Assembly (NCBI RefSeq): GCF_001956295.1
Contig: NZ_MRTD01000031.1
Coordinates: 1-64,000 of the forward strand
Length of the DNA: 64,000 bases
From: Paenibacillus sp. FSL A5-0031
GTDB lineage: Bacteria > Bacillota > Bacilli > Paenibacillales > Paenibacillaceae
Direction: 5' to 3'
Shown here: positions 16,375-23,861 of the stretch, one piece after another
Layout of the letters: every line of letters starts with the position of its first letter
Numbering within the stretch: position 1 is the first letter of the stretch
Notes under the pieces: generated by a model
The model's input: only the letters and a program-made list of their open reading frames with translations
Told to the model about the DNA's origin: nothing
Databases searched by the model: none
Program-made: the position numbers and the translations under genes

Positions 16375-16505
16375 GTATTCGACATAAAACTTCATATAAG
16401 TCGTGCTCTTGTCGGATCTTTACATTTAATGTCGACTCTATTACAATGTTATTCAATACAATATGACATATAATTTGACATTGATCTAACATAGAGGAGA
16501 ACGAC

Positions 16506-17744
16506 ATGAAGGAGTGCTCATCATCGTTGCTGTTGCCGAAAGCGCTTGAATTAGATGGTGAAACATTGGCAGCGTTTTATCAGCCCATTATAGCGATGGA
16601 TACAAGACGCATTATGGGTTACGAGGTGCTTGCTCGAGCTGTAAAGGGTGATTCCGTGCGGAGTCTTGGACCTTTCTTCTGCAATGAACAAATTCCAGAA
16701 GAGGACCACATTATAGTGGACCGGGTAATTCGGGAGCTGGCATTCTCCAAGCTTGCTTTAATGGAAGAAGAACAGCCCATGTTATTCATTAATTTGAAGC
16801 CGTCTTGGATTTATCGGTATGAGGAGATCGGCGAGCTCTACACGTTGTCGCTGCTTGATAAGTACGGAATCGACCCGAAACGAATTGTCATAGAGATAAC
16901 GGAGGAAAGCTTCCAAGGTTCCATGGATAGGCTTCGTTCTGTTGTCGACATATACCGGGCAAGGGGCTGTTTAATTGCAATCGATGATGTAGGCAGTGGT
17001 TTTAGCAATACGGATCGGATTGCTCACATTCAGCCTAACCTGCTCAAAATCGATATTCATATGATTAAGAAAAGCGCGACTCATGACGGTTATTTCGGCG
17101 TGCTGCGATCCTTCTCTGATTTAGCGGAGCAAATTGGAGCTTCGCTGCTCGTCGAGGGAGTGGAGACAAGGGAAGATTTGGCCCGCGCAATTCAGGCAGG
17201 CGCCCGTTACGTTCAAGGCTATATGTTTGCAAAGGCAGAGCCGGAGTTTCGTGAGCCTGCTTGTTTTGCATCTCTAATTGAAGCGGAGCTTGATCAGCAT
17301 CTACTGCATTTCGTTGGAACTGAACGCTATTGGCAGCGGCAATCAGAGAAGCTGGCAGAGCAGTGGGTTGCGCTTGTTCAAGAGACGCGTTACCTGGATC
17401 ATGAGGATGAATGGATAGAGGGCCTGCTTCCCGAACTTTATGACCATTGCATTCGGGTTTATTTGTGCAATGAGAGCGGCATTCAGCTCTCATCCAACTA
17501 TTATCGCGATGCGGACAAGGCTTGGAGGCGAGAGGAGCAATACCGCGGTGCCAACTGGTGTTGGCGTCCCTATTTTGTTCCTAATCTCGTCCAGCTCAAT
17601 GAGCATCGACGTGCAATCGTTTCGCGCGCCTATACCGATCTCGATTCACACGCGTGGATTAGAACCGTATCTGTTCTAGCAGCGCCAGGTCTTATTTTAC
17701 TTATGGATTTGAAGGATTCTGAGCGAGGAGCTCAGCGACTTTAA
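16506..17744 (+). CDS. ykuI: EAL-domain c-di-GMP protein, YkuI-like
   Basis: 412 residues, the size of B. subtilis YkuI. The EAL domain (~10-250) keeps the signature residues: EVLAR (ExLxR form of EAL), LFINLKPS with Asn, IVIEITEE with Glu, AIDDVGSG with both Asp, LLKIDI with Lys, and VEGVET with Glu. All metal and catalytic positions seem present, although DDFG reads DDVG. The C-terminal ~150 residues match the PAS-like YkuI_C domain in position (QETRYLDHEDEWIEGLLPELY). YkuI binds c-di-GMP; whether this one cleaves it is not clear. Its place near motAB fits a link to motility. The stop overlaps the convergent acetyltransferase by 4 bp. Confidence 0.88.
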   Translation: MKECSSSLLLPKALELDGETLAAFYQPIIAMDTRRIMGYEVLARAVKGDSVRSLGPFFCNEQIPEEDHIIVDRVIRELAFSKLALMEEEQPMLFINLKPSWIYRYEEIGELYTLSLLDKYGIDPKRIVIEITEESFQGSMDRLRSVVDIYRARGCLIAIDDVGSGFSNTDRIAHIQPNLLKIDIHMIKKSATHDGYFGVLRSFSDLAEQIGASLLVEGVETREDLARAIQAGARYVQGYMFAKAEPEFREPACFASLIEAELDQHLLHFVGTERYWQRQSEKLAEQWVALVQETRYLDHEDEWIEGLLPELYDHCIRVYLCNESGIQLSSNYYRDADKAWRREEQYRGANWCWRPYFVPNLVQLNEHRRAIVSRAYTDLDSHAWIRTVSVLAAPGLILLMDLKDSERGAQRL

Positions 17745-18265
17745 TGTGCAGCTGCTGGCTCATAAACCATACAATGGCATTCGGCAAAGCCGGTGGGAGT
17801 AGACCGCGCATAGGTGTCTGTAATATGGAAGCCGGCTTGTTCATAAACGCGCATCGCACGAGTGTTCCAAGTAAGTACCTCCAAATCAATTTCGTTTTGA
17901 GGGGTGCGCCTTATTGCCTCTGCGACAATGAGACGTGTGAAGGCAAGGCCGTGGCCTTTACCGCAAAGATCAGGCCGCAATCCAAGACCAAGCCGCGTTA
18001 CGCCTGTTAAAGGAAAAAACTGCGCGAACCCAATGAGCGCAGACTGAGCGTCTAGGACAGCCATATATTGGGCAGCACGAAGGACGGAATCGCCAAATTC
18101 GATTTCGTCTTTTTTCATTTGCTCCCAAGCCGGCCAGTTATAAACATCAAATGGAGCCTCGTAGCGCCAGCCGCATAGTTGCTGTGCATGAACGGTTTCG
18201 AGCGGGCATATGGTCATATCGCCTTCATCTCGATTATAATGAATAGAGCTTTGATGGCTTGTCAT
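17741..18265 (-). CDS. GNAT-family N-acetyltransferase
   Basis: 174 residues. The acetyl-CoA motif A appears as LGLGLRPDLCGKGHGLAFTRL, a variant of the usual Q/RxxGxG/A (CGKGHG). It is followed by IDLEVLTWNTRAMRVYEQAGF, where NxRAxxxYExxGF is the standard motif B. Soluble. GCGGAGG lies 8 nt before ATG 18265. The substrate cannot be named. It converges on the ykuI-like gene with a 4-bp stop overlap and shares a short divergent promoter region with the MFS gene. Confidence 0.85.
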   Translation of the reverse strand: MTSHQSSIHYNRDEGDMTICPLETVHAQQLCGWRYEAPFDVYNWPAWEQMKKDEIEFGDSVLRAAQYMAVLDAQSALIGFAQFFPLTGVTRLGLGLRPDLCGKGHGLAFTRLIVAEAIRRTPQNEIDLEVLTWNTRAMRVYEQAGFHITDTYARSTPTGFAECHCMVYEPAAAH

Positions 18266-18381
18266 TTGTTTTTACCTCCGCTTGAAAAAAAGTAGCTGAA
18301 TAGAGCGAATGTCGAATGAAATAGGTTTATTATAACAGATAGGCGTGCGTTGATCGCGCGTAAATAAGGAGAAGCATCAAA

Positions 18382-19617
18382 ATGAAGAAGTTGATCTGGC
18401 TAGGCTGCTTGTCATATTTAGTCATCGGCGTTGCCCATGTTGTGGGCGGATCTATCTTGGAACAGCTCATTGCTCATTATGGTTTAACCTATAAAGATGG
18501 CGGGCAATGGATTATGAATCAATTCCTCGGGTTCCTGGTGGGTGTTCTGTTAGCGCCTTCTATTACTTCGAGAGTTGGAAAAAGAGGCGCAGTACTGATT
18601 GCGATGGGCGTACTGACACTGAGTGAGGCGGCCTACAGTTTGCTGCTGCCATGGGGCTGGATGCTCGCGATTGCTCCGCTTGCGGGTCTTGGCTTTGGGA
18701 TGACGGAAGCGGTCGTCGGCGCAATGATTATTGATATGGCGAAAAACGGCAAGGCATCGGCGATGAGCCGATTGGAAACCTTTTTTGGTGTTGGCGCATT
18801 GTTGATTCCAATTGCAGCGGCTTATCTGATTCAGCATAGCATTTGGCAGGTTTCCTTTCCGATTCTGGCAGCGATGTCAGGCATCACCTTTGTTCTCTGG
18901 CTGACGATGTCCTTTGGAGAGCTGGATGATGAGCTTGGTATAGTTGCTCGAACACCGGAAGTGAAGGAAGGCCATTCGAATGAGTTGGAAGGATTGCAAA
19001 CCACTCGCGGGTCTGTCTTTTTTGGCTATCCGCGCAAAGCACTTCCATTTCTCTTGTTATCGGCTTTATTTTTTATGATTTATGTAGGAATGGAAATGAG
19101 CTTCTCCAATTATCTGCCTTCTATTCTCATCGTTCGTTCAGGTGTAGGAGAATCCAGTGCGGCAGCGGTGCTCAGCTTGTTCTGGGGAACGATGGTGCTA
19201 GGGCGTCTATTTGCGGGGCTGCTGGCTGATCGAATGGGTTATTCGCGTTACTTGCTTATTGCTACAGCGGGCGCCTCGGTCGTTTTTGTTTTAATGGCTG
19301 TTATGGGTCAGCTTAACTGGATGCTTGCCTTTGTCGCTCTTAGCGGATTGTTCTTCTCGGGTATATTCGGTATCGCTCTTGTTTATGCCAATGAGCTCAT
19401 TCCGGGAATGACGGAGAGGACAACGAGTTTGCTTGTAGCATTCGGCGGGCTTGGAGGAGCGATTTTCCCTCGTGTGACTGGCTGGATAATGGATCAGTAC
19501 AACGTGCAATCTACGTTATGGTATATAAGCAGCTTAGTTATACTGATGCTGCTTCTGCTAGCGGCGATGCTCCTGCTCGGAAGAAAACAAGTTCACAGCG
19601 TAAGATCCAAAGCTTAA
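18382..19617 (+). CDS. Major facilitator superfamily transporter
   Basis: 411 residues with about 12 hydrophobic segments in two halves separated by a charged loop near residue 190-220 (ELDDELGIVARTPEVKEGHSNELEG). Motif-A-like sequences are seen after helix 2 (APSITSRVGKRGAVL) and after helix 8 (AGLLADRMGYSRYLL). AAGGAG lies 9 nt before ATG 18382. No neighbour indicates a substrate; sugar or drug export are both possible. Own terminator downstream. Confidence 0.9.
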   Translation: MKKLIWLGCLSYLVIGVAHVVGGSILEQLIAHYGLTYKDGGQWIMNQFLGFLVGVLLAPSITSRVGKRGAVLIAMGVLTLSEAAYSLLLPWGWMLAIAPLAGLGFGMTEAVVGAMIIDMAKNGKASAMSRLETFFGVGALLIPIAAAYLIQHSIWQVSFPILAAMSGITFVLWLTMSFGELDDELGIVARTPEVKEGHSNELEGLQTTRGSVFFGYPRKALPFLLLSALFFMIYVGMEMSFSNYLPSILIVRSGVGESSAAAVLSLFWGTMVLGRLFAGLLADRMGYSRYLLIATAGASVVFVLMAVMGQLNWMLAFVALSGLFFSGIFGIALVYANELIPGMTERTTSLLVAFGGLGGAIFPRVTGWIMDQYNVQSTLWYISSLVILMLLLLAAMLLLGRKQVHSVRSKA

Positions 19618-19636
19618 ATGAACTGGAAATTATAAT

Positions 19637-19683
19637 AAAAACCTCCACATTCGCTGTTTCAAAGCGGGTGTGGAGGTTTATTT
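19637..19683. terminator. Terminator between the MFS and photolyase genes
   Basis: An inverted repeat of about 11 bp (AAACCTCCACA with TGTGGAGGTTT, 19638-19649 and 19669-19679) with A and T flanks lies between convergent genes and can serve both. Confidence 0.85.
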
Positions 19684-19716
19684 ATTATTAAACGTGTTAT
19701 TCTAAAATGCTTTCAG

Positions 19717-21060
19717 CTATTTAAGAATGGTTTTGTATACCTCTATGGCGCGCGCGCGCGATGCTTTCAAGTCGACGATGGCACCGCTTTGCGGCTGATG
19801 AATCTCTTTGTCTGTCAAATGATTCAAATGAGGCAGCCAGCGCCTAATATAGCTGCCGCTAGGATCATGCGTCTGCGACTGAGTTGCGGGATTCATAATT
19901 CGGAAGTAAGGCGCTGCGTCATACCCTAGTGAAGAGCACCACAGCCAGCCGCCGCGATTAAGCGTGTTGTCATAATCGCTTAAGTGAAGGCGGAAATATT
20001 GTTCGCCAAGCGTGAAGGGACATAGCAGATTTTTAGTTAAAAACATGGCTGTTACCATTCGCAAGCGGTTGGGCAGCTCACCTGTACGATTGAGCTGCGT
20101 CATGGCCGCATCAATGATTGGAATGCCGGTGGCGGCTGCAGCCCATGCTTCTAGATGAGCATCTGAGAGCTTGGACATATCAGCAAGCTGCTCGTAACGA
20201 AAGAAATCATCATGATACATCGCTTGATATAAATAAAAATCACGCCATGCCAGCTGCCGTACCCATGATTCAGACCCCGGAAGCCCTTGGGTCATTTCGT
20301 AGGCTTGGCGAGCGGAGATGGCGCCCGTATTCAGGAAACGTGCGAGCTGGCTTGTATGATCATCGGCATAAGCGTCCCTGCTCTCGGAATAAGAGGCAAG
20401 GCGTTCTCGTACGAACCGTTCCAGCTTGGATAATCCTTTGGATGATCCTTGCACGTTCGTGCCGCCTAGGGCGCACGAAATGGATTCAGGCAAAGCGAAG
20501 GATTGCGCAACCTTGGCATTGATTTCGCTTAAGGTAGCAAGCTCATGAATCGTCGTTTCACTCATTGGGCTGTAGCACTCCAGCATAAAGCTGCTCCACT
20601 TGCGATAAAAGGGTGTGAAAACCTTGTATGGCTCCATTTTTCGAGCAAATGCCGGGAAAGCATCTAGATCAGCAAGAGGTGAATCGGCGATAGACATCCA
20701 GCGACGGCCAAGGCTGCGTGTGGTTAGCCCAAGCTGCTCATCTCGCTGCCGTGAGTAAGGCGTGTAGTCTGTATGAACAATAACCTCATCAATCGGGTGC
20801 GCATGCAGCAGAGCTTCGGTGATCGCAGCAGGATTACCATAAAGCACATGCAGTTCCTTTCCTGCATTAGAATAGCTGTGCAGAAGTGAGGCGGCTTGCG
20901 CCATGAAATTCCGACCGCTATGACTAGTTAAACGGCCATCTCCTGTAGTAACGGGATCTATGATTAGCAAATGAATGCCTTGTTTCTCTTTTTTCTTCAA
21001 ATAATCAAAAGCGCGCAAATCTGAAATACGCAAATCCTTGCGGTGAATAAACAAATACAT
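19717..21060 (-). CDS. phrB: Deoxyribodipyrimidine photolyase (class I CPD photolyase/cryptochrome family)
   Basis: 447 residues from ATG 21060. AAGGAG lies 9 nt before that ATG, and MYLFIHRKDLRISD is the standard N-terminus, so the longer frame is not used. The N-terminal alpha/beta domain binds the antenna cofactor. The C-terminal FAD domain is recognised by TSQLARFLNTGAIS, WVRQLAWRDFYLY, NRLRMVTAMFLTKNLL and YDNTLNRGGWLWCSSLGYDAAPYFRI (quoted in part here: LNRGGWLWCSS). The enzyme uses blue light to split UV-made pyrimidine dimers. Transcription is in the same direction as the upstream NlpC/P60 gene, but a perfect 12-bp hairpin separates them. Confidence 0.93.
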   Translation of the reverse strand: MYLFIHRKDLRISDLRAFDYLKKKEKQGIHLLIIDPVTTGDGRLTSHSGRNFMAQAASLLHSYSNAGKELHVLYGNPAAITEALLHAHPIDEVIVHTDYTPYSRQRDEQLGLTTRSLGRRWMSIADSPLADLDAFPAFARKMEPYKVFTPFYRKWSSFMLECYSPMSETTIHELATLSEINAKVAQSFALPESISCALGGTNVQGSSKGLSKLERFVRERLASYSESRDAYADDHTSQLARFLNTGAISARQAYEMTQGLPGSESWVRQLAWRDFYLYQAMYHDDFFRYEQLADMSKLSDAHLEAWAAAATGIPIIDAAMTQLNRTGELPNRLRMVTAMFLTKNLLCPFTLGEQYFRLHLSDYDNTLNRGGWLWCSSLGYDAAPYFRIMNPATQSQTHDPSGSYIRRWLPHLNHLTDKEIHQPQSGAIVDLKASRARAIEVYKTILK

Positions 21061-21120
21061 CAGTGATAGCTCCTTCCATAAGCGCAACATTGAACGGCCG
21101 CATTCCAGCTGGAATGAAAC

Positions 21121-21172
21121 AGCAAAGCCGCAAGTCATTTGTCGTCAGAGGACAAAAAACTGCGGCTTTGCT
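21121..21172 (-). terminator. 12-bp perfect inverted repeat, probable terminator of the NlpC/P60 gene
   Basis: AGCAAAGCCGCA (21121-21132) and its exact complement (21161-21172) flank a 28-nt loop which holds a smaller TTGTC/GACAA hairpin. The T-run after it on the minus strand is poor (GTTTC), so partial read-through into the photolyase gene is possible. Confidence 0.6.
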
Positions 21173-21218
21173 AGATGAGTCTACCCGTTCAACCCTCAAG
21201 AAGAGGGATTAGGTTGCT

Positions 21219-21698
21219 CTATTTTACGTCAACGTTGGCTTGGTATGAATCAGCATCCATGATACGACGAGCAGTTACATATCGTCCCTCATAGTACTCG
21301 GAGTTAAGTTTGTCAGTTACAACGCCTCTGCTCGAGGATGAATGTACAAACTTTCCATCTCCAATGTAAATGCCAACATGGGAAATGGCGCTATTATTGC
21401 CGCCAACTGTGTCGAAGAACACAAGATCTCCCGCAATGAGGTCAGCCTTAGCGACCTTTGTACCTTCTTTTGCTTGCGAACCAGAAGTACGTGAAAGCTC
21501 AATGCCCATTTTCTCGAACACATAGCTCGTGAAGCCGGAGCAATCAAAGCCTTTCGACGACGTTCCGCCGCTTTTGTACGGAGTGCCAATAAGATCATTA
21601 ACAATTCCGTTCAATTTTGAGTCAGCGAAAGCGCTTCCCGCTTGAAAAGCGAGCACGAGAACGAGACCCAGGATTAATGCGGTAATCTTCTTCAATTG
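21219..21698 (-). CDS. Secreted NlpC/P60 endopeptidase under a c-di-AMP riboswitch
   Basis: 159 residues from TTG 21698, which lies 8 nt after GGAAGGAG. A signal peptide (KKITALILGLVLVLAFQAGSAFA) is followed by a single NlpC/P60 domain. The catalytic Cys is in GFDCSGFTSYVF and the His in ISHVGIYIGDG; GKFVHSSSS supplies the third conserved region. These enzymes cut the D-Glu to DAP bond in peptidoglycan stem peptides outside the cell. A ydaO-type riboswitch sits directly before the ribosome-binding site, so the gene is probably off when c-di-AMP is high, as known for cell-wall hydrolase genes with this switch. Confidence 0.93.
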   Translation of the reverse strand, partial: QLKKITALILGLVLVLAFQAGSAFADSKLNGIVNDLIGTPYKSGGTSSKGFDCSGFTSYVFEKMGIELSRTSGSQAKEGTKVAKADLIAGDLVFFDTVGGNNSAISHVGIYIGDGKFVHSSSSRGVVTDKLNSEYYEGRYVTARRIMDADSYQANVDVK

Positions 21699-21711
21699 TG
21701 AAACTCCTTCC

Positions 21712-21836
21712 AATGCCGACGAGGTTAGCTGTGGGGTTCGGTTGAAGGCTCCCTATGATTCCTCGGGCGTTTGAAGAAAACTCAAACGTCGGAATCAATT
21801 CACCCAAAGTGGTTCCCCCGTATCCCAATAGGGAAT
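21712..21836 (-). promoter_or_regulatory. c-di-AMP riboswitch (ydaO/yuaA class)
   Basis: Reading the minus strand from 21836 down, the conserved blocks are present in order: GGGGGAACCACTTTGGGTGA, a variable hairpin (GACGTTTGAG/CTCAAACGCC region), GGGAGCCTTC, CCGAACCCC, and CAGCTAACCTCGTCGGC near 21715-21731. These are the diagnostic parts of the ydaO aptamer. It ends 14 nt before the start codon of the NlpC/P60 gene. A clear intrinsic terminator is not seen between aptamer and start, so control may be at the ribosome-binding site (GGAAGGAG follows directly). Confidence 0.92.
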
Positions 21837-21907
21837 TAGGCAGTTTTTTTATTGCTTTGAGAAATATTCGATTATTTTCAATGATCTCCTGCCTTTAGTG
21901 GCAATTT

Positions 21908-21936
21908 CTAATAATTCTCATGTAACCTTTTGACAA
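21908..21936 (-). promoter_or_regulatory. Likely promoter of the riboswitch-NlpC/P60 unit
   Basis: On the minus strand, TTGTCA (21936-21931), 17 nt, then TATTAG (21913-21908). The start would lie some 60 nt before the aptamer core. No gene lies between 21840 and 22218; the rest of that stretch is AT-rich with no other feature I can support. Confidence 0.45.
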
Positions 21937-22218
21937 TTTGCTTCGTTAAACCGTTCTTTCTGTAATATAAACACGCCATAGTAGTGCTTTCTAACTAAAT
22001 ACATGGAGTCAATTTCATTAATTATGTGGATGTTGTGTAAAATATACCGATTTGTCCTTTAGGCGCTATATCGCAAGGACTAGCTTAAAGTGCCGTAAAT
22101 GGCGGTATTTCACCATTTTGCTCCTCATAAATTAGAAAAATCTCATCTATATCACTCGTGAATAAGAGTAGATTCAGACAGCCTAGCTGCTGCTCCAGAT
22201 AGAGCGGCAGAAATAGAC

Positions 22219-22250
22219 AAAGGAGGCTGTTCATGAGAACAGCCCCCTTT
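22219..22250 (-). terminator. Terminator of the copper-amine-oxidase-like secreted protein gene
   Basis: A 14-bp stem (22219-22232 with 22237-22250) around ATGA lies 19 bp after the stop at 22269. The minus-strand sequence after the stem is moderately T-rich. Confidence 0.7.
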
Positions 22251-22268
22251 GGGCAATCGAAAAAAGAT

Positions 22269-22850
22269 TTATTTTGCAGTAACGATTTTTTCTGAAATGA
22301 GCTGTGGATCGTTGTTTTTTTGCTGCATCCAAAACTGTACCTTGTATTTCCCAGCATTTTTAAAATCGTAGGAAATGAGCTTGGAGCTGAACCAAAAGGT
22401 GTCTTTTTCGACGAACTCTTTAAAATCATCATCGTCTTGGCTGCGGCTGTCGATTGTCGTTTCCTTATCATTAGGATCAACGATGGTCACTTTGAACTCT
22501 GAAATCGCCATATTCAAATTATCGATTTGCGCTTGCACTAAAAATTTCTGAACACTGCCTTTATCAACCTGTCCGAACATAGCTCGCTTCTCGTTCATTA
22601 GAAACATATGCACATTGGGCTTCTGAATAATGAGCTTCTTATCATTGCTCTTCCATTGGACGAAGGCTTGAAGGCTGTCACTTAAAGAACGAATACTAAT
22701 ATAAACCTTATCGTCCACAACGACAGCATCGTCAGTGGATTGCTTATTATTATAAAGGAGCGTTACCTTCTGAAATAGTTTGTCTGCTGCAACCAATGAA
22801 CCGCCCGATAAGAGCAATACCATGGATATAATAACTAGTTTTTTACGCAT
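22269..22850 (-). CDS. Secreted protein with a copper-amine-oxidase-N-like (stalk) domain
   Basis: 193 residues. A signal peptide (MRKKLVIISMVLLLSGGSLVAA) is followed at ~25-75 by DDAVVVDDKVYISIRSLSDSL, the strand-turn-strand pattern of the Cu_amine_oxidN1 domain that is abundant in Paenibacillus secreted proteins. It is unrelated to amine oxidase activity. The rest is beta-rich with an acidic DDDDFKEF stretch and a C-terminal Ig-like segment (NAGKYKVQFWMQQ). Function is unknown; a cell-wall-binding or stalk role is inferred from family behaviour. The gene is monocistronic, with terminators on both sides. Confidence 0.7.
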   Translation of the reverse strand: MRKKLVIISMVLLLSGGSLVAADKLFQKVTLLYNNKQSTDDAVVVDDKVYISIRSLSDSLQAFVQWKSNDKKLIIQKPNVHMFLMNEKRAMFGQVDKGSVQKFLVQAQIDNLNMAISEFKVTIVDPNDKETTIDSRSQDDDDFKEFVEKDTFWFSSKLISYDFKNAGKYKVQFWMQQKNNDPQLISEKIVTAK

Positions 22851-22929
22851 CATTTGTGAATATCCCCCATTTTTGATTTTCTTTCAGTTATTTATACAGA
22901 ACTGCCATCATTTAGTTGCGGTTAGTTGT

Positions 22930-22970
22930 AAAAAAAACCTCCACACCACAGCAAAACGTGGAATGAAGGT
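22930..22970 (-). terminator. Terminator of the membrane-protein/M1-peptidase unit
   Basis: On the minus strand a 14-bp imperfect stem (22957-22970 with 22938-22951) is followed by eight T. A second hairpin at 22980-23011 (CTTCAGC with GCTGAAG, T-run on the plus strand) lies between it and the stop at 23019; its plus-strand orientation has no matching gene. Confidence 0.7.
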
Positions 22971-23018
22971 TTATTTTGGCTTCAGCATCCAGAGGACGCT
23001 GAAGGTTTTTTTGGTTTG

Positions 23019-23834
23019 CTACATTCTTTTCGTTTCCAAAAAGTCATATTGCGCGGCTATCGTCCAAACCTTCATCAGTGTTTGAATGAGATAGTAGCCT
23101 TGATGCAGAATGAGTGCAAACAACCCGGCCCACAGCATGGAGAGGCTTGTCACTACAAGTCCAGCGGCTGCTCCGATCCCCCACATGATGAGCGACACAG
23201 CTGCATAGGTGAGGAAATTTCGGAGAGCGTGCCATAAGGAACGGAATATGCTTCCTCCTGATGCAGCGCTGAATTGCATAGCTAGAAACAGCAGATGCAG
23301 CACCGTGCCCCATAGAAGCCATAGAAGGGCGCCAGGCAGCACCGTTTGCAGCAGCTCTGGAATAGAGCCGCTCTCTAGAAGCGCATCCAGTGAGCGCGGC
23401 AGCACATACCAAGCAGGAGCCACAGATAAAATAACCTCGATCCAGTAAAGCAGAACTACAGGCTTCCAAGCTTTGCGAATACCTTCTAGAAATCGTGTCC
23501 CCCCATTCGATCTGGTCTGATTTAACGAATAGAATAATCCGGCATTGAATAAGGGAGTGATCAGCATTCGGGCAACTAGGAGACCGCCCAGCGTCCAGAC
23601 GTAAGGATTAATGAGATCGGTCTTGAACAGCTGGAATTGTGCTTCGGTCATGAATAGCTGAACGGCTGCTTCTGAAGGAGCGGAGCTTGGATATCGCCGC
23701 AGCAGCGGAGCTACGACCGAATCAATGAAACGGTAAAGGAAGAACCCCCAGATCAGCTGATAAAGAAATAATAAAACAACAATGTAAAAATGTTTCACCG
23801 CTAACCGCCAGCCTTGCTTCAAATGTATTTTCAT
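23019..23834 (-). CDS. Hypothetical multispanning membrane protein
   Basis: 271 residues with about six hydrophobic stretches (FYIVVLLFLYQLIWGFFLY; YVWTLGGLLVARMLI; VVLLYWIEVILSVAPAW; LLWLLWGTVLHLLFLAM; FLTYAAVSLIMWGIGAAAG; LSMLWAGLFALILHQGYYL). No motif I recognise. It starts 27 bp after the M1 peptidase stop on the same strand, so both are probably made together. A role supporting that membrane-anchored peptidase is only a guess. Confidence 0.75.
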   Translation of the reverse strand: MKIHLKQGWRLAVKHFYIVVLLFLYQLIWGFFLYRFIDSVVAPLLRRYPSSAPSEAAVQLFMTEAQFQLFKTDLINPYVWTLGGLLVARMLITPLFNAGLFYSLNQTRSNGGTRFLEGIRKAWKPVVLLYWIEVILSVAPAWYVLPRSLDALLESGSIPELLQTVLPGALLWLLWGTVLHLLFLAMQFSAASGGSIFRSLWHALRNFLTYAAVSLIMWGIGAAAGLVVTSLSMLWAGLFALILHQGYYLIQTLMKVWTIAAQYDFLETKRM

Positions 23835-23861
23835 CGTTTATCGCTCCTTGAACGCAATTAC

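Noticed and set aside
16413..16440. TGTCGAC before the EAL gene as a Spo0A site
   Set aside because: One isolated six-of-seven match in an AT-rich gap is expected by chance.
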